In this document: in pieces, positions 50,269 to 58,508 of the stretch | How the letters are laid out: each line of letters opens with the position of its first letter | Numbering within the stretch: position 1 is the first letter of the stretch | Origin: a virus | Strand: one strand, 5' to 3' | DNA length: 64,000 nt | IMG/VR virus record: IMGVR_UViG_3300005613_000002 | Span: 248,001-312,000 of that record | The notes under the pieces: model-generated | The model's database searches: none | What the model was told of the DNA's origin: nothing | What the model saw: the letters and a program-made list of their open reading frames with translations, nothing else | Translations under genes and position numbers: made by a program

Positions 50269-50910
50269 TTATATCGATAAATATTTATTTTCCCAATATT
50301 CCTTGGATATTATCCCTAATTTAATTAAACCTGCAATACCAACAACAAAACTATCACTCATATCAAAATTCATATCTTTAGGTGTTCCGTTTCTTTTATA
50401 AAACCATTCAATTTGTGGTTCTAATTTACAAACTTTTTCCCAAATAAACAACTTCTTTTTCTTTCTATATTCAACAGGGAATGATAATGTTTCAACTTTC
50501 TCACCTTTTCTATATGATGTTTTAATTAAATCAACACAAAATTCTTTTCTGGAATCATGTACACTAATCTTCATCGAATAATAATTAAATATTTGGTATA
50601 TTATATATGAACAAATACCATTAAAACCAAATAATAAAGATGCTGTTGTTGGATTAACACTTCCACCTAATGGTTCTTCGATGATAACATGTTCAATTTC
50701 TCCATTTAATTCTTTTAATACTCGTTCTTTAAACTCTAACACATATTCCTTAAAAATTTCAGCCTTATGAATAATTCTATCTTTAATTGGTACGTCTTTA
50801 CTTAATTTCAACTCAAGATGTTTTAATTCAATTAATTTCCCATTAGAATCCCACAATGCGCTACCAATGTTTGTAGTACTTATATCAAGTGACCATATAT
50901 ATTTTTCCAT
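50269..50910 (-). CDS. RuvC-like Holliday junction resolvase, 213 aa
   Basis: RNase H fold with four acidic positions: SLDISTTNIG (first Asp), HVIIEEPLGG (Glu), and the C-terminal DMSDSFVVGIAG pair. Phage RuvC-like proteins cut branched DNA before packaging. ATG at 50910 (MEKYIWSLD) is chosen because an upstream TTG would overlap the gene before it. Confidence 0.75.
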   Translation of the reverse strand: MEKYIWSLDISTTNIGSALWDSNGKLIELKHLELKLSKDVPIKDRIIHKAEIFKEYVLEFKERVLKELNGEIEHVIIEEPLGGSVNPTTASLLFGFNGICSYIIYQIFNYYSMKISVHDSRKEFCVDLIKTSYRKGEKVETLSFPVEYRKKKKLFIWEKVCKLEPQIEWFYKRNGTPKDMNFDMSDSFVVGIAGLIKLGIISKEYWENKYLSI

Positions 50911-50911
50911 A

Positions 50912-51109
50912 TTATGAATTGTCTTTATATTCATCAATCATTTTCTGCAATTTTTTTGGACTATCTAAATATAATCCAATTAAATCTTCTATTACTCCAC
51001 CAATTTTCATACTTTTACCTTTACATAAGGTTTTAAAATCTTTATGTAGGTCACCATTAATTATAACAGATTTTGGTTTAGTTACATTAATTATCATTGA
51101 GTCTTTCAT
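50912..51109 (-). CDS. ribbon-helix-helix-like small protein, 65 aa
   Basis: SVIINGDLHKDFKTLCKGKSMKIGGVIEDLIGLYL has the strand-helix-helix pattern of small CopG/Arc-type DNA-binding proteins. It sits 1 nt before the resolvase and shares its late promoter, so it may regulate or partner it. Confidence 0.6.
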   Translation of the reverse strand: MKDSMIINVTKPKSVIINGDLHKDFKTLCKGKSMKIGGVIEDLIGLYLDSPKKLQKMIDEYKDNS

Positions 51110-51140
51110 TTATTATATTTTTTTAGTTAAAATAATTTAT

Positions 51141-51152
51141 AATAAATACTAA
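51141..51152 (-). promoter_or_regulatory. putative late promoter box (CTTAGTATTTAT)
   Basis: The minus strand reads TTAGTATTTATT 32 nt before the ATG at 51109, in an AT-only gap between two operons. Confidence 0.5.
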
Positions 51153-51187
51153 GAAATTATAAAAAAATATAAAAATTTAGATTTTAA

Positions 51188-51934
51188 TTAAAAATCAACT
51201 GCGAAGACTATTGTTCTTGAAATTGATGAATCTTTATCTATTGGATTATTTAGTTTACCAATTGCAACTAAATTTTTATTTTCATCATAAATACCGATTT
51301 CACTTATAACTACTTTATCACCATCCCAAGTCTCATTAGTGGATGAATTAAATTCATTTAATGGTAGTACTACTGATATATTTGTCGTATATGCAATTGC
51401 TTTAATTTCAGTAGATACATTTCCTAAGAAAAATTCTTCATCACCAAAAGCCATTTCATCTTCATCATTAAATGTTGGATAATCAATATAATCATGTAAG
51501 ACATACGTAGTAAATGAATCGTAATTCAATAATGGGATTTTAAATGTTTGTTGTGTTAATTCAGCAGCAGTTAATGCATTACCTTCAAATGGTTCACCAG
51601 AACCATGACCATGTATTTGTGTAGTTAAATCGTATTCTTTCCATAAAGCAGGGTCAGATTTAACTTCATCTAATGTTGTAAAACCAGAATTATTAACAAT
51701 TTGTACTAAAGCATAAATATTATGTATTGTATATCCACCAGTATTATTGTTAATGTCATCATTTAAAAATTTAAAATCATTAATATCATCAAAAGCTATT
51801 GATACCTCTTGTAAGTACGGGTCACCAGTTTCTAAATATAATGATTTAATATAATTGCAATGTATTGACTTACTTTGCCCATTATTTGGGACTAATATGT
51901 ATGTTGTATATACTGTATAACCGCTTGCTGCCAT
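51188..51934 (-). CDS. probable tail/baseplate structural protein, 248 aa
   Basis: Acidic, beta-rich protein without membrane or signal segments. The ends look like a domain of a tail or host-recognition complex: ISEIGIYDENKNLVAIGKLNNPI is a pattern shared by tail-fibre-associated and baseplate proteins. It opens the host-recognition block and has a late box 15 nt upstream. Exact role unknown. Confidence 0.55.
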   Translation of the reverse strand: MAASGYTVYTTYILVPNNGQSKSIHCNYIKSLYLETGDPYLQEVSIAFDDINDFKFLNDDINNNTGGYTIHNIYALVQIVNNSGFTTLDEVKSDPALWKEYDLTTQIHGHGSGEPFEGNALTAAELTQQTFKIPLLNYDSFTTYVLHDYIDYPTFNDEDEMAFGDEEFFLGNVSTEIKAIAYTTNISVVLPLNEFNSSTNETWDGDKVVISEIGIYDENKNLVAIGKLNNPIDKDSSISRTIVFAVDF

Positions 51935-51948
51935 TGTTTAATATTTTC

Positions 51949-51960
51949 TATAAATACTAT
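51949..51960 (-). promoter_or_regulatory. putative late promoter box (ATAGTATTTATA)
   Basis: The minus strand reads ATAGTATTTATAG 15 nt before the ATG at 51934. Confidence 0.55.
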
Positions 51961-51974
51961 CAAAATAATATTTT

Positions 51975-52775
51975 TTAATTATGCACAAATAGTATCTTTT
52001 TTATCTTCACAATTTTTTCATCAGGGAAATTTTTTATGAACTTCTTAACATATTTTGAATCAGCACTATATGATTTAGTTAAATCAATTTGTTGTGATAA
52101 ATCCCTTCTTGTTGCAAATGCTCCCATATCTATATAACCATCATTAATGCGAGTATTAAAATGTTTATAGTTATATCCATTATGAATCATATCCCAATAT
52201 ATTAGACCAACTTTTTCATTACTAATTATTTGATTTAACTCACTAATAAATGTTGGGACATAATAATTATCATCACCTGTTAAAATTATATAATCACTAC
52301 TACTTGCTTGTTTTCCAATATTTCTTGGTGTATGACCCCAATCATTATATCTTTTTCCTAAAAACATATAATGAATATTTTTCGAATCAAATTTAGAAAC
52401 AATATCTTTAACTCTATTATTTTCCACATCATCTACAACAATTGTTGCTTTCCAATTATCATCAATTTGTGCTACTAATGATGATAATATTACATATAAT
52501 TGTTTTACCCTATTATAGGTTGGAATAATAAATTCAATAGTCGATGGTTTGGTTGTGACAGTATTAGAATCAAACACTAAACCTCTTTCCTTAACAACAA
52601 TATGTTTCGTAACATTATCTTCAATATAATCAACAATTAAAACCTTGCGAATATTTTTATTAGTATCACCAAATGTATCGTTGTTTGCATGAATTTTTTT
52701 ATTAGAATTAACTAAAGTTTGTAATTTTTTACTCACATCAACACCACCATATTTTGCTTTAATAATTTTAATCAT
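51975..52775 (-). CDS. family 2-like glycosyltransferase with N-terminal DUF3395-like domain, 266 aa
   Basis: Residues about 80-266 form a GT-A fold: EFIIPTYNRVKQLYVILSSL, then ATIVVDDVE, RNIGKQASSSDYIILTGDDN (the DxD-like metal site) and DMGAFATRR. It transfers a sugar from a nucleotide sugar. The first 70 residues (IKAKYGGVDVSKKLQTL...VLIVDYI) match the start of the next gene's product and resemble the DUF3395 beta domain. Between tail genes, so the substrate may be a virion protein, which is inference. Confidence 0.75.
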   Translation of the reverse strand: MIKIIKAKYGGVDVSKKLQTLVNSNKKIHANNDTFGDTNKNIRKVLIVDYIEDNVTKHIVVKERGLVFDSNTVTTKPSTIEFIIPTYNRVKQLYVILSSLVAQIDDNWKATIVVDDVENNRVKDIVSKFDSKNIHYMFLGKRYNDWGHTPRNIGKQASSSDYIILTGDDNYYVPTFISELNQIISNEKVGLIYWDMIHNGYNYKHFNTRINDGYIDMGAFATRRDLSQQIDLTKSYSADSKYVKKFIKNFPDEKIVKIKKILFVHN

Positions 52776-52784
52776 TCTTAAATA

Positions 52785-53657
52785 TTATTTAAACAAATAC
52801 ATATAATCAGCATGATTTCCCCAATATGAATGATTTTTATAAGTATTGGTTTGTTTATATATTGAATTATGTGATGTAAAATGGACACCATGATTAATAT
52901 GAATTGCTTCATTTTTACAATTCCATTGATTTCTTTTTAATGTTTGAGTTTCAATCATACCACTATTTGTTCTTAATGCATTAGGCAATATACGTTCACA
53001 ATGTTTAATCGCATCATTAAACCTCATAGTCATTTGATGAAACGGTTCATCATTTTGTCCTCTACGTTGCCATCCATTAGTGTTTATACCACCATAATTC
53101 ATGTTAGTTAATACTTGACCATCTTCAAACTCTGGATAATCAAAATAACCTTCTGGATACATTACATCATGTTCTAAAAAAGAAACATATTCATAATTAT
53201 TCATTTCTTCTGCATTATATAAACATTGCATAATCTGAAGCAACTGATTTAAATGAGATTGTGATGTATACCAACTCTTAATTTCATGGAAAGGATTATT
53301 AGGAATATGATTCCAAACACATGATATAATATCTACTTTTTGTTCACTGGCTTTTTTTATTGTATCTAATGATTTATCAATTGCTGTATAAATTTTTGGT
53401 TTATTATTATTCGAATAAAATATACCCAAACGGTTAGTGTTTAATTTTGGAATAGTTAATAAACTACCTTCTCTAACTTTTTCATTAAATTCAACACCAT
53501 TAATTTCACCACTTATTTCAAGAAATTTAACTTGATTAACTTTAGGGTCGCCAATAATTCTATTATCTGCACGTATTACTAATCTATTATTTATTATTCT
53601 TGACCGTATGGCAGATAAACAATCCTTATTACCGTATGTTGCTTTTGTTATTTTCAT
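52785..53657 (-). CDS. glycosyltransferase-like protein with DUF3395-like domain, 290 aa
   Basis: Same N-terminal domain as 51975-52775 (ITKATYGNKDCLSAI...QVKFLEIS). The remainder contains DIISCVWNHIPNNPFHEI and YEYVSFLEHDVMYPEGYF, an acidic metal-site motif after a central strand, as in GT-A enzymes that act on proteins or glycans, then HINHGVHFTSHNS. Adjacent (9 nt) to the third transferase-like gene, so all three probably work on one glycan. Confidence 0.6.
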   Translation of the reverse strand: MKITKATYGNKDCLSAIRSRIINNRLVIRADNRIIGDPKVNQVKFLEISGEINGVEFNEKVREGSLLTIPKLNTNRLGIFYSNNNKPKIYTAIDKSLDTIKKASEQKVDIISCVWNHIPNNPFHEIKSWYTSQSHLNQLLQIMQCLYNAEEMNNYEYVSFLEHDVMYPEGYFDYPEFEDGQVLTNMNYGGINTNGWQRRGQNDEPFHQMTMRFNDAIKHCERILPNALRTNSGMIETQTLKRNQWNCKNEAIHINHGVHFTSHNSIYKQTNTYKNHSYWGNHADYMYLFK

Positions 53658-53666
53658 ATTTTAAAA

Positions 53667-54638
53667 TTATAAAAGTACTGATTTTTTCCCAACTTTTTGA
53701 ACATATTGATAATAATGCCAACTTGCTGTATTGGGTTTAATTTTCAAATTTTCATTATATGGCAATTTGTTCATATATGCAGATTTATAAAATAAACCAC
53801 TTTTTGCATTAACAACACCAGCATTATGGAATATGTTATATTTATACCATAAATTTTCACCTGATGAACCCCAACTAAATTGTAAATCATCATGACATAC
53901 AGTTTCTTTACCCATTTTCCAAGCATTCCACAAAACTGCCCACATATCTGAACACCAAATTTGTATAGTGTGATATGGTGGTTTTTTTTCTTCAGGATGT
54001 GCTTTCCTATATTCTTCGTCAGCAGCTACTTTTATTTTATTTAATTGTGTTATTTCTTTAAATAATTTTTCACTATCTTTTTCAACAGTATCCCAGAATT
54101 TCCAATCAATATCTTTTAAAATATATTGAGCACCAATAGCATTTAGTTCATTATCTTTAACTACTTGTTTATCAATATCAATAATTTCACACATTTTATC
54201 TAAAACATCAACACCTTTACCTAAAATATAGTCATGCGCAATATACCAACGAGTATCAGAACCATACCATTTATCATCATTTAAAAACTGTTCCCAATTA
54301 ATTTTATTTTTAAATATTATATCATTATCATGATAAAAAATTGCATCATTTTTTAATTCGGGTCTAGCTAACCAGTGTTGTTTTAATATATTTGGTCTGA
54401 TAGATGAAGTATAATGTTTAGTTTCTCTAGTATCATTATAGAAAAACCAACGAACATATTTATAATGATTAGCGAGTTTTCGCCATTCTGGTGGAGTAAC
54501 ACCATCTTTAATTTGACATACAATATCAATATTATTTGGAAATATTCCCATTTCCAAAAAATTATTAATCATTACTTCAACCTGCCATGTATAATATGGT
54601 GTAGCAGGTTGAGCACAAACAAATCTTAAATTTCTCAT
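53667..54638 (-). CDS. glycosyltransferase-like protein (Ser/Hyp galactosyl- or arabinosyltransferase-like), 323 aa
   Basis: FVCAQPATPYYTWQVEVMINNFLEMG, FYHDNDIIF (DxD metal site), GSDTRWYIAHDYIL and IQIWCSDMWAVLWNAWKMG give the landmarks of a GT-A enzyme resembling plant-type peptidyl-serine galactosyl/hydroxyproline arabinosyltransferases. A Lys/Glu-rich insertion is at about 200-225. It directly precedes the adhesins with Thr/Pro-rich linkers, a possible acceptor. Substrate unproven. Confidence 0.6.
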   Translation of the reverse strand: MRNLRFVCAQPATPYYTWQVEVMINNFLEMGIFPNNIDIVCQIKDGVTPPEWRKLANHYKYVRWFFYNDTRETKHYTSSIRPNILKQHWLARPELKNDAIFYHDNDIIFKNKINWEQFLNDDKWYGSDTRWYIAHDYILGKGVDVLDKMCEIIDIDKQVVKDNELNAIGAQYILKDIDWKFWDTVEKDSEKLFKEITQLNKIKVAADEEYRKAHPEEKKPPYHTIQIWCSDMWAVLWNAWKMGKETVCHDDLQFSWGSSGENLWYKYNIFHNAGVVNAKSGLFYKSAYMNKLPYNENLKIKPNTASWHYYQYVQKVGKKSVLL

Positions 54639-54688
54639 ACTAATAAAATTATACTTTTTTTTTGACTGTTCAAAGTGTTTTATAAAAT

Positions 54689-56395
54689 TTAATTCACAAA
54701 AACAGTACCTGTTGAATGTACTTCACCATCTATTTCTAATACCCATAAACGTGTAGTTGATATTATTACACCATTAACTTTTCCATCCCAAGGATTTTCA
54801 ACATAATCATTTGTTCTTTGATATAATAAACTACCATCTCTAGTAAATATTGACATTCTATGAACTGGATAACAATCTAAATTCCAAACCTCAAAATAAT
54901 CATGAATTCCATCATTTAATGTTGGTGAAAAACCTTCAGGTACAAATATAACACAATCGGATGGTTCAGGAGGTCCTTCAGTAGTTGTTGGTGTAACACA
55001 ATAACTCACATTAAATGTAATTGTTGCTGTATTACTCCAATTTGGATTATTATCTGTTCTAACTTGAAATTCAACAGTATCCACATATGAACCCGTCATT
55101 AATCCAGATGTTCTATAAAAAATACGACTATCAAATTCAAATGGATATGGTATTATTTCATTTTCAACAATTGGCACTATCGCACCTTTGCTAAATTCAC
55201 CATATTGTGGTAAAGTAGTTATTTTTATTGCATTAATTGAGTCACCATCATAATCGCTATATGGAAACCAACTAAGGTCTGGATATGATGATACTGATGA
55301 TGAACATACCGTAATCCATCTAGTAATAGTAACTGTGTTATCATATGCAACTGGTGGTTGATTAACCCCACAATCAATAATATCATTGCAACAGGTAGTA
55401 CAAATATCATCAATCCATTCTACATCAAAAAATTCAAAACCTGAAGTCCCATATTTGTATGATGGTTCAATCGTACTACAAATTTTTATTCTAATACCAT
55501 CAACATATCCACCATCATCTTCAAATTCTACCCAACTTAATGAATTAGAACCACCACCAACTAAATAATACGTAATATATAATTCATCAAACGCTTCGTC
55601 TTCTAAATCATCATATGGAATATCTAATGTGTAACAATTAGCTAAATATATTGGTGGTTCAGTTGTTGTTGGTTCTATTGTTGTAGTTGTTGTAGGTTCT
55701 AATGTAGTTGGCTCAACAGTTGTTGTTGGCTCTGCTGTAGTTGTTGGTTCAACCGTTGTAGTTGATGAACAAATAACCTCAATCATTTTAGCAACAATAT
55801 TTGTTGGATTATTAACATCTCTTACAACTGCCCAATAAATACCATCTGATATAGCTAAATATGAATATGGATTAAGACCAACATCAAATGATGTTGTGTT
55901 TAATGCTTGAGATTCTGTTAAGCTTAAATAACTTCCAACTTCATAAACACCAGAACCACCATAATAATTTTCTAATATTACCTCAGATAAAAATGGTGTA
56001 CATTCAAATCTTATATCATAGTCTATTGGTGTTTGTGGTTCTACTGTCGTTGTTGGCTCAATTGTAGTTGTAGTTGGTGGTGTTACATTTGGGTCACACT
56101 CAATTGGGTCATATTCAATATTATCATTAACTTGACTTTCATCAATTGAAATTTCTTCTATTTCATTAACATATAATATAAAAATACTCACTAAATTATT
56201 ATATGTTGTAGCTGACATATATGATAATTCATTATCATTAGGAATTGTATACTGAACACCATGATACGTAAAATATCCGTTAGCAATATCAGTTGCTGTT
56301 GGATATGTTTTAGGATATCCATCATCAATAATTCCATCAGTTCTTTTTGTTACTGAAACATATAATGACCTTTTATATCCTGAATATTCTGACAT
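54689..56395 (-). CDS. modular phage adhesin with Thr-rich linkers and CHU_C domain, 568 aa
   Basis: Residues 1-105: an anchor domain shared with the next two adhesins (SEYSGYKRSLYVSVTK). Then a Thr/Glu/Pro linker, a SprB-like repeat (NYYGGSGVYEVG...SDGIYWAVVRDVN), a second linker, a Cys-rich module, and an Ig/cadherin-like domain (QPPVAYDNTVTITR). The last 85 residues are a CHU_C-type gliding-motility C-terminal domain (VPEGFSPTLNDGIHDYFEV, MSIFTRDGSLLYQ, WDGKVNG). It likely sits on the tail tip and binds host surface structures. The box before it is AGTATTTAAAA. Confidence 0.75.
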   Translation of the reverse strand: MSEYSGYKRSLYVSVTKRTDGIIDDGYPKTYPTATDIANGYFTYHGVQYTIPNDNELSYMSATTYNNLVSIFILYVNEIEEISIDESQVNDNIEYDPIECDPNVTPPTTTTIEPTTTVEPQTPIDYDIRFECTPFLSEVILENYYGGSGVYEVGSYLSLTESQALNTTSFDVGLNPYSYLAISDGIYWAVVRDVNNPTNIVAKMIEVICSSTTTVEPTTTAEPTTTVEPTTLEPTTTTTIEPTTTEPPIYLANCYTLDIPYDDLEDEAFDELYITYYLVGGGSNSLSWVEFEDDGGYVDGIRIKICSTIEPSYKYGTSGFEFFDVEWIDDICTTCCNDIIDCGVNQPPVAYDNTVTITRWITVCSSSVSSYPDLSWFPYSDYDGDSINAIKITTLPQYGEFSKGAIVPIVENEIIPYPFEFDSRIFYRTSGLMTGSYVDTVEFQVRTDNNPNWSNTATITFNVSYCVTPTTTEGPPEPSDCVIFVPEGFSPTLNDGIHDYFEVWNLDCYPVHRMSIFTRDGSLLYQRTNDYVENPWDGKVNGVIISTTRLWVLEIDGEVHSTGTVFVN

Positions 56396-56441
56396 CTAAT
56401 TCTTTTTATTTTAAATACTTTATTTATTATTATTAAAACAA

Positions 56442-58487
56442 TTATCCACAATTTACATATGATTCATTATTATCATAAGCACAATAACCCTCAGTTGTTA
56501 GGTTCTTCCACGCAGTATTATCAGTTACTTTTGTAATTGAATCACTATTAGCATACTGAGTTTCTGCTAAATTTTCAGACATCCAAACTTGTGTACCAAT
56601 TTTAACTGTTGGATATACCCTACCATTATTTCCAGTCATTGTACCAGTATCTGTTGAATCGTCTTTAATTAACCTTAATGACAGACCATACGCATATAAC
56701 CATAATGATATATTTGATGTTCCACTAAAATTTACTAATTGTAATGCTCTCGTGAACATTCCAAATTCAGTAGTTGATGAACCAAATATTCCAAACTCAT
56801 TAAATTTTGTGAAATTTCCATTTACTGTTTCTCTATGACCACCACCAAATGCTGTGAATCCATATTCATCAGTAGCACCAGCATTAGGTGTTAACCAATG
56901 AGTTAAACCAACTTCTTTAAGTTTACCACCAGCAACGGTACTACCACTAGCATATGTTTCTAATGTTTGAAATTCTGCTTGTGTAGGTACATGCCATCCA
57001 GAAGGTGCGATATTTCTTACATCATTAATTGCATATTGATTATATAAATAACCATAACATTTTACACTACTTGGCTCAACAGTTGTAGTTGGTTCTAATG
57101 TTGTAGTTGGTTCTAATGTTGTAGTTGGTTCTAATGTTGTAGTTGGTTCTAATGTCGTGGTAGGCTCAACCGTAGTAGTTGGCTCTAATGTAGTTGTTGT
57201 AATTCCAGTTTCACCACAACCAACATTATTATAATCATTATTAAACGCACACATAGCACCAGTCGTTAAACCTGACCAAGTTTCATCATTTTCAATAATT
57301 GATATTAAATCATTATTAGCATACTGAGTTTCCGCTAAATTTTCAGATAAATATTCTTGTGTCCCAATACAAATTGTACCATAAACTTTCCCATCATTAC
57401 CAGTATATGTGCTAGTTTCACCACTACTTAATGTTGTTGAATCTTTAATTAATCTTATACCTAAACCATGATTTCTATCTACTCCAGCATACACATTTGA
57501 TTGAGTATTAGATGCATAAGAAGTAATTGTCCAATTTTGTAATGGATATCCACTTCTAACAGTTGATGTCCATAATGACCCATTTTCAAGTAAATTCACA
57601 AAATCACCAGTTGAACCATCACGTCTACCACTACCAACTAATGTCATTCCATATTCATCAGTAGCACCAGCATTAGGTGTTAACCAATGGTCTAAACCAA
57701 CTTCTTTAAGTTTACCACCAGCAACACTACCACCACCAGCAAGTGCAACTAACACTAAATATTCAGCTTGTGTAGGTACATGCCATCCAGTATTAGCTAA
57801 ATCTCTACTATCATTAATGGTATGACCATTATACAAATAACCATATTCAACACAACCAACAAATGGTTCAACTGTTGTTGTAGGTTCTAATGTAGTTGGC
57901 TCAACCGTTGTAGTTGGTTCTAATGTAGTTGGTTCAACCGTTGTAGTTGGCTCAACCGTTGTAGTTGGTTCAACCGTTGTAGTTGGTTCTAATGTAGTAC
58001 TAGGTTCAACCGTAGTGGTTGGCTCTAATGTAGTACTAGGTTCAACCGTTGTAGTTGGCTCTAATGTAGTACTAGGTTCTACTGTTGTAGTTGGCTCTAA
58101 TGTAGTAGTTACTGTGCCTGATTTTTCAATAACACAATTAAATAAATCCCATTCAGATTCAACACTAAATGTTGGTACAACACCCGAACAATTTTCAGGG
58201 TCATATTCAACATTATCATTACTGAATTCAGTACCAAATGATATATCTTCATAACTATTCACATAAGAAATAAAAACATCAACAAGATTATTATATTCGG
58301 TTTCTGACATATTTGCAAGTGTATCATCATCAGGTATTGAATATTGGATACCATTAACAATAAAGTATCCATTATACACATCAGTTGGTAGTGGGTATAT
58401 TTTAGGATACCCAACAGCAATATCATCTCCAATCATTTTAGTGATTGAAACTTTTAGCGACCTTTTATATTCTGTGTATTGACTCAT
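56442..58487 (-). CDS. modular phage adhesin with two Fib_succ_major domains, 681 aa
   Basis: Shared N-terminal anchor (1-105; SQYTEYKRSLKVSITK), then a W-D-L-F-N-C motif and a long EPTTT linker. The first Fib_succ_major (FISUMP) domain runs about 210-400 (GYLYNGHTINDSRDLANTGWHVPTQAEY, AGGKLKEVGLDHW), then another EPTTT linker. The second FISUMP domain ends in IGTQVWMSENLAETQYANSD and CAYDN. The two copies are close enough to be a recent duplication. Likely exposed on the virion for binding host or glycan ligands. Confidence 0.75.
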   Translation of the reverse strand: MSQYTEYKRSLKVSITKMIGDDIAVGYPKIYPLPTDVYNGYFIVNGIQYSIPDDDTLANMSETEYNNLVDVFISYVNSYEDISFGTEFSNDNVEYDPENCSGVVPTFSVESEWDLFNCVIEKSGTVTTTLEPTTTVEPSTTLEPTTTVEPSTTLEPTTTVEPSTTLEPTTTVEPTTTVEPTTTVEPTTLEPTTTVEPTTLEPTTTVEPFVGCVEYGYLYNGHTINDSRDLANTGWHVPTQAEYLVLVALAGGGSVAGGKLKEVGLDHWLTPNAGATDEYGMTLVGSGRRDGSTGDFVNLLENGSLWTSTVRSGYPLQNWTITSYASNTQSNVYAGVDRNHGLGIRLIKDSTTLSSGETSTYTGNDGKVYGTICIGTQEYLSENLAETQYANNDLISIIENDETWSGLTTGAMCAFNNDYNNVGCGETGITTTTLEPTTTVEPTTTLEPTTTLEPTTTLEPTTTLEPTTTVEPSSVKCYGYLYNQYAINDVRNIAPSGWHVPTQAEFQTLETYASGSTVAGGKLKEVGLTHWLTPNAGATDEYGFTAFGGGHRETVNGNFTKFNEFGIFGSSTTEFGMFTRALQLVNFSGTSNISLWLYAYGLSLRLIKDDSTDTGTMTGNNGRVYPTVKIGTQVWMSENLAETQYANSDSITKVTDNTAWKNLTTEGYCAYDNNESYVNCG
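57073..57195 (-). repeat. EPTTT-coding tandem repeat (second linker of 56442-58487)
   Basis: Near-identical 21-nt units (minus strand coding GluProThrThrThr-Leu/Val) repeated head to tail; the copies differ mostly at third positions, suggesting expansion by slippage. Confidence 0.8.
57862..58107 (-). repeat. EPTTT-coding tandem repeat (first linker of 56442-58487)
   Basis: About a dozen units of 18-21 nt coding (V/L/S)EPTTT; two higher-order repeats (V-E-P-S/T-T-T-L-E-P) can be seen. Confidence 0.8.
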
Positions 58488-58508
58488 TTATTTTATATCT
58501 TATTAATT

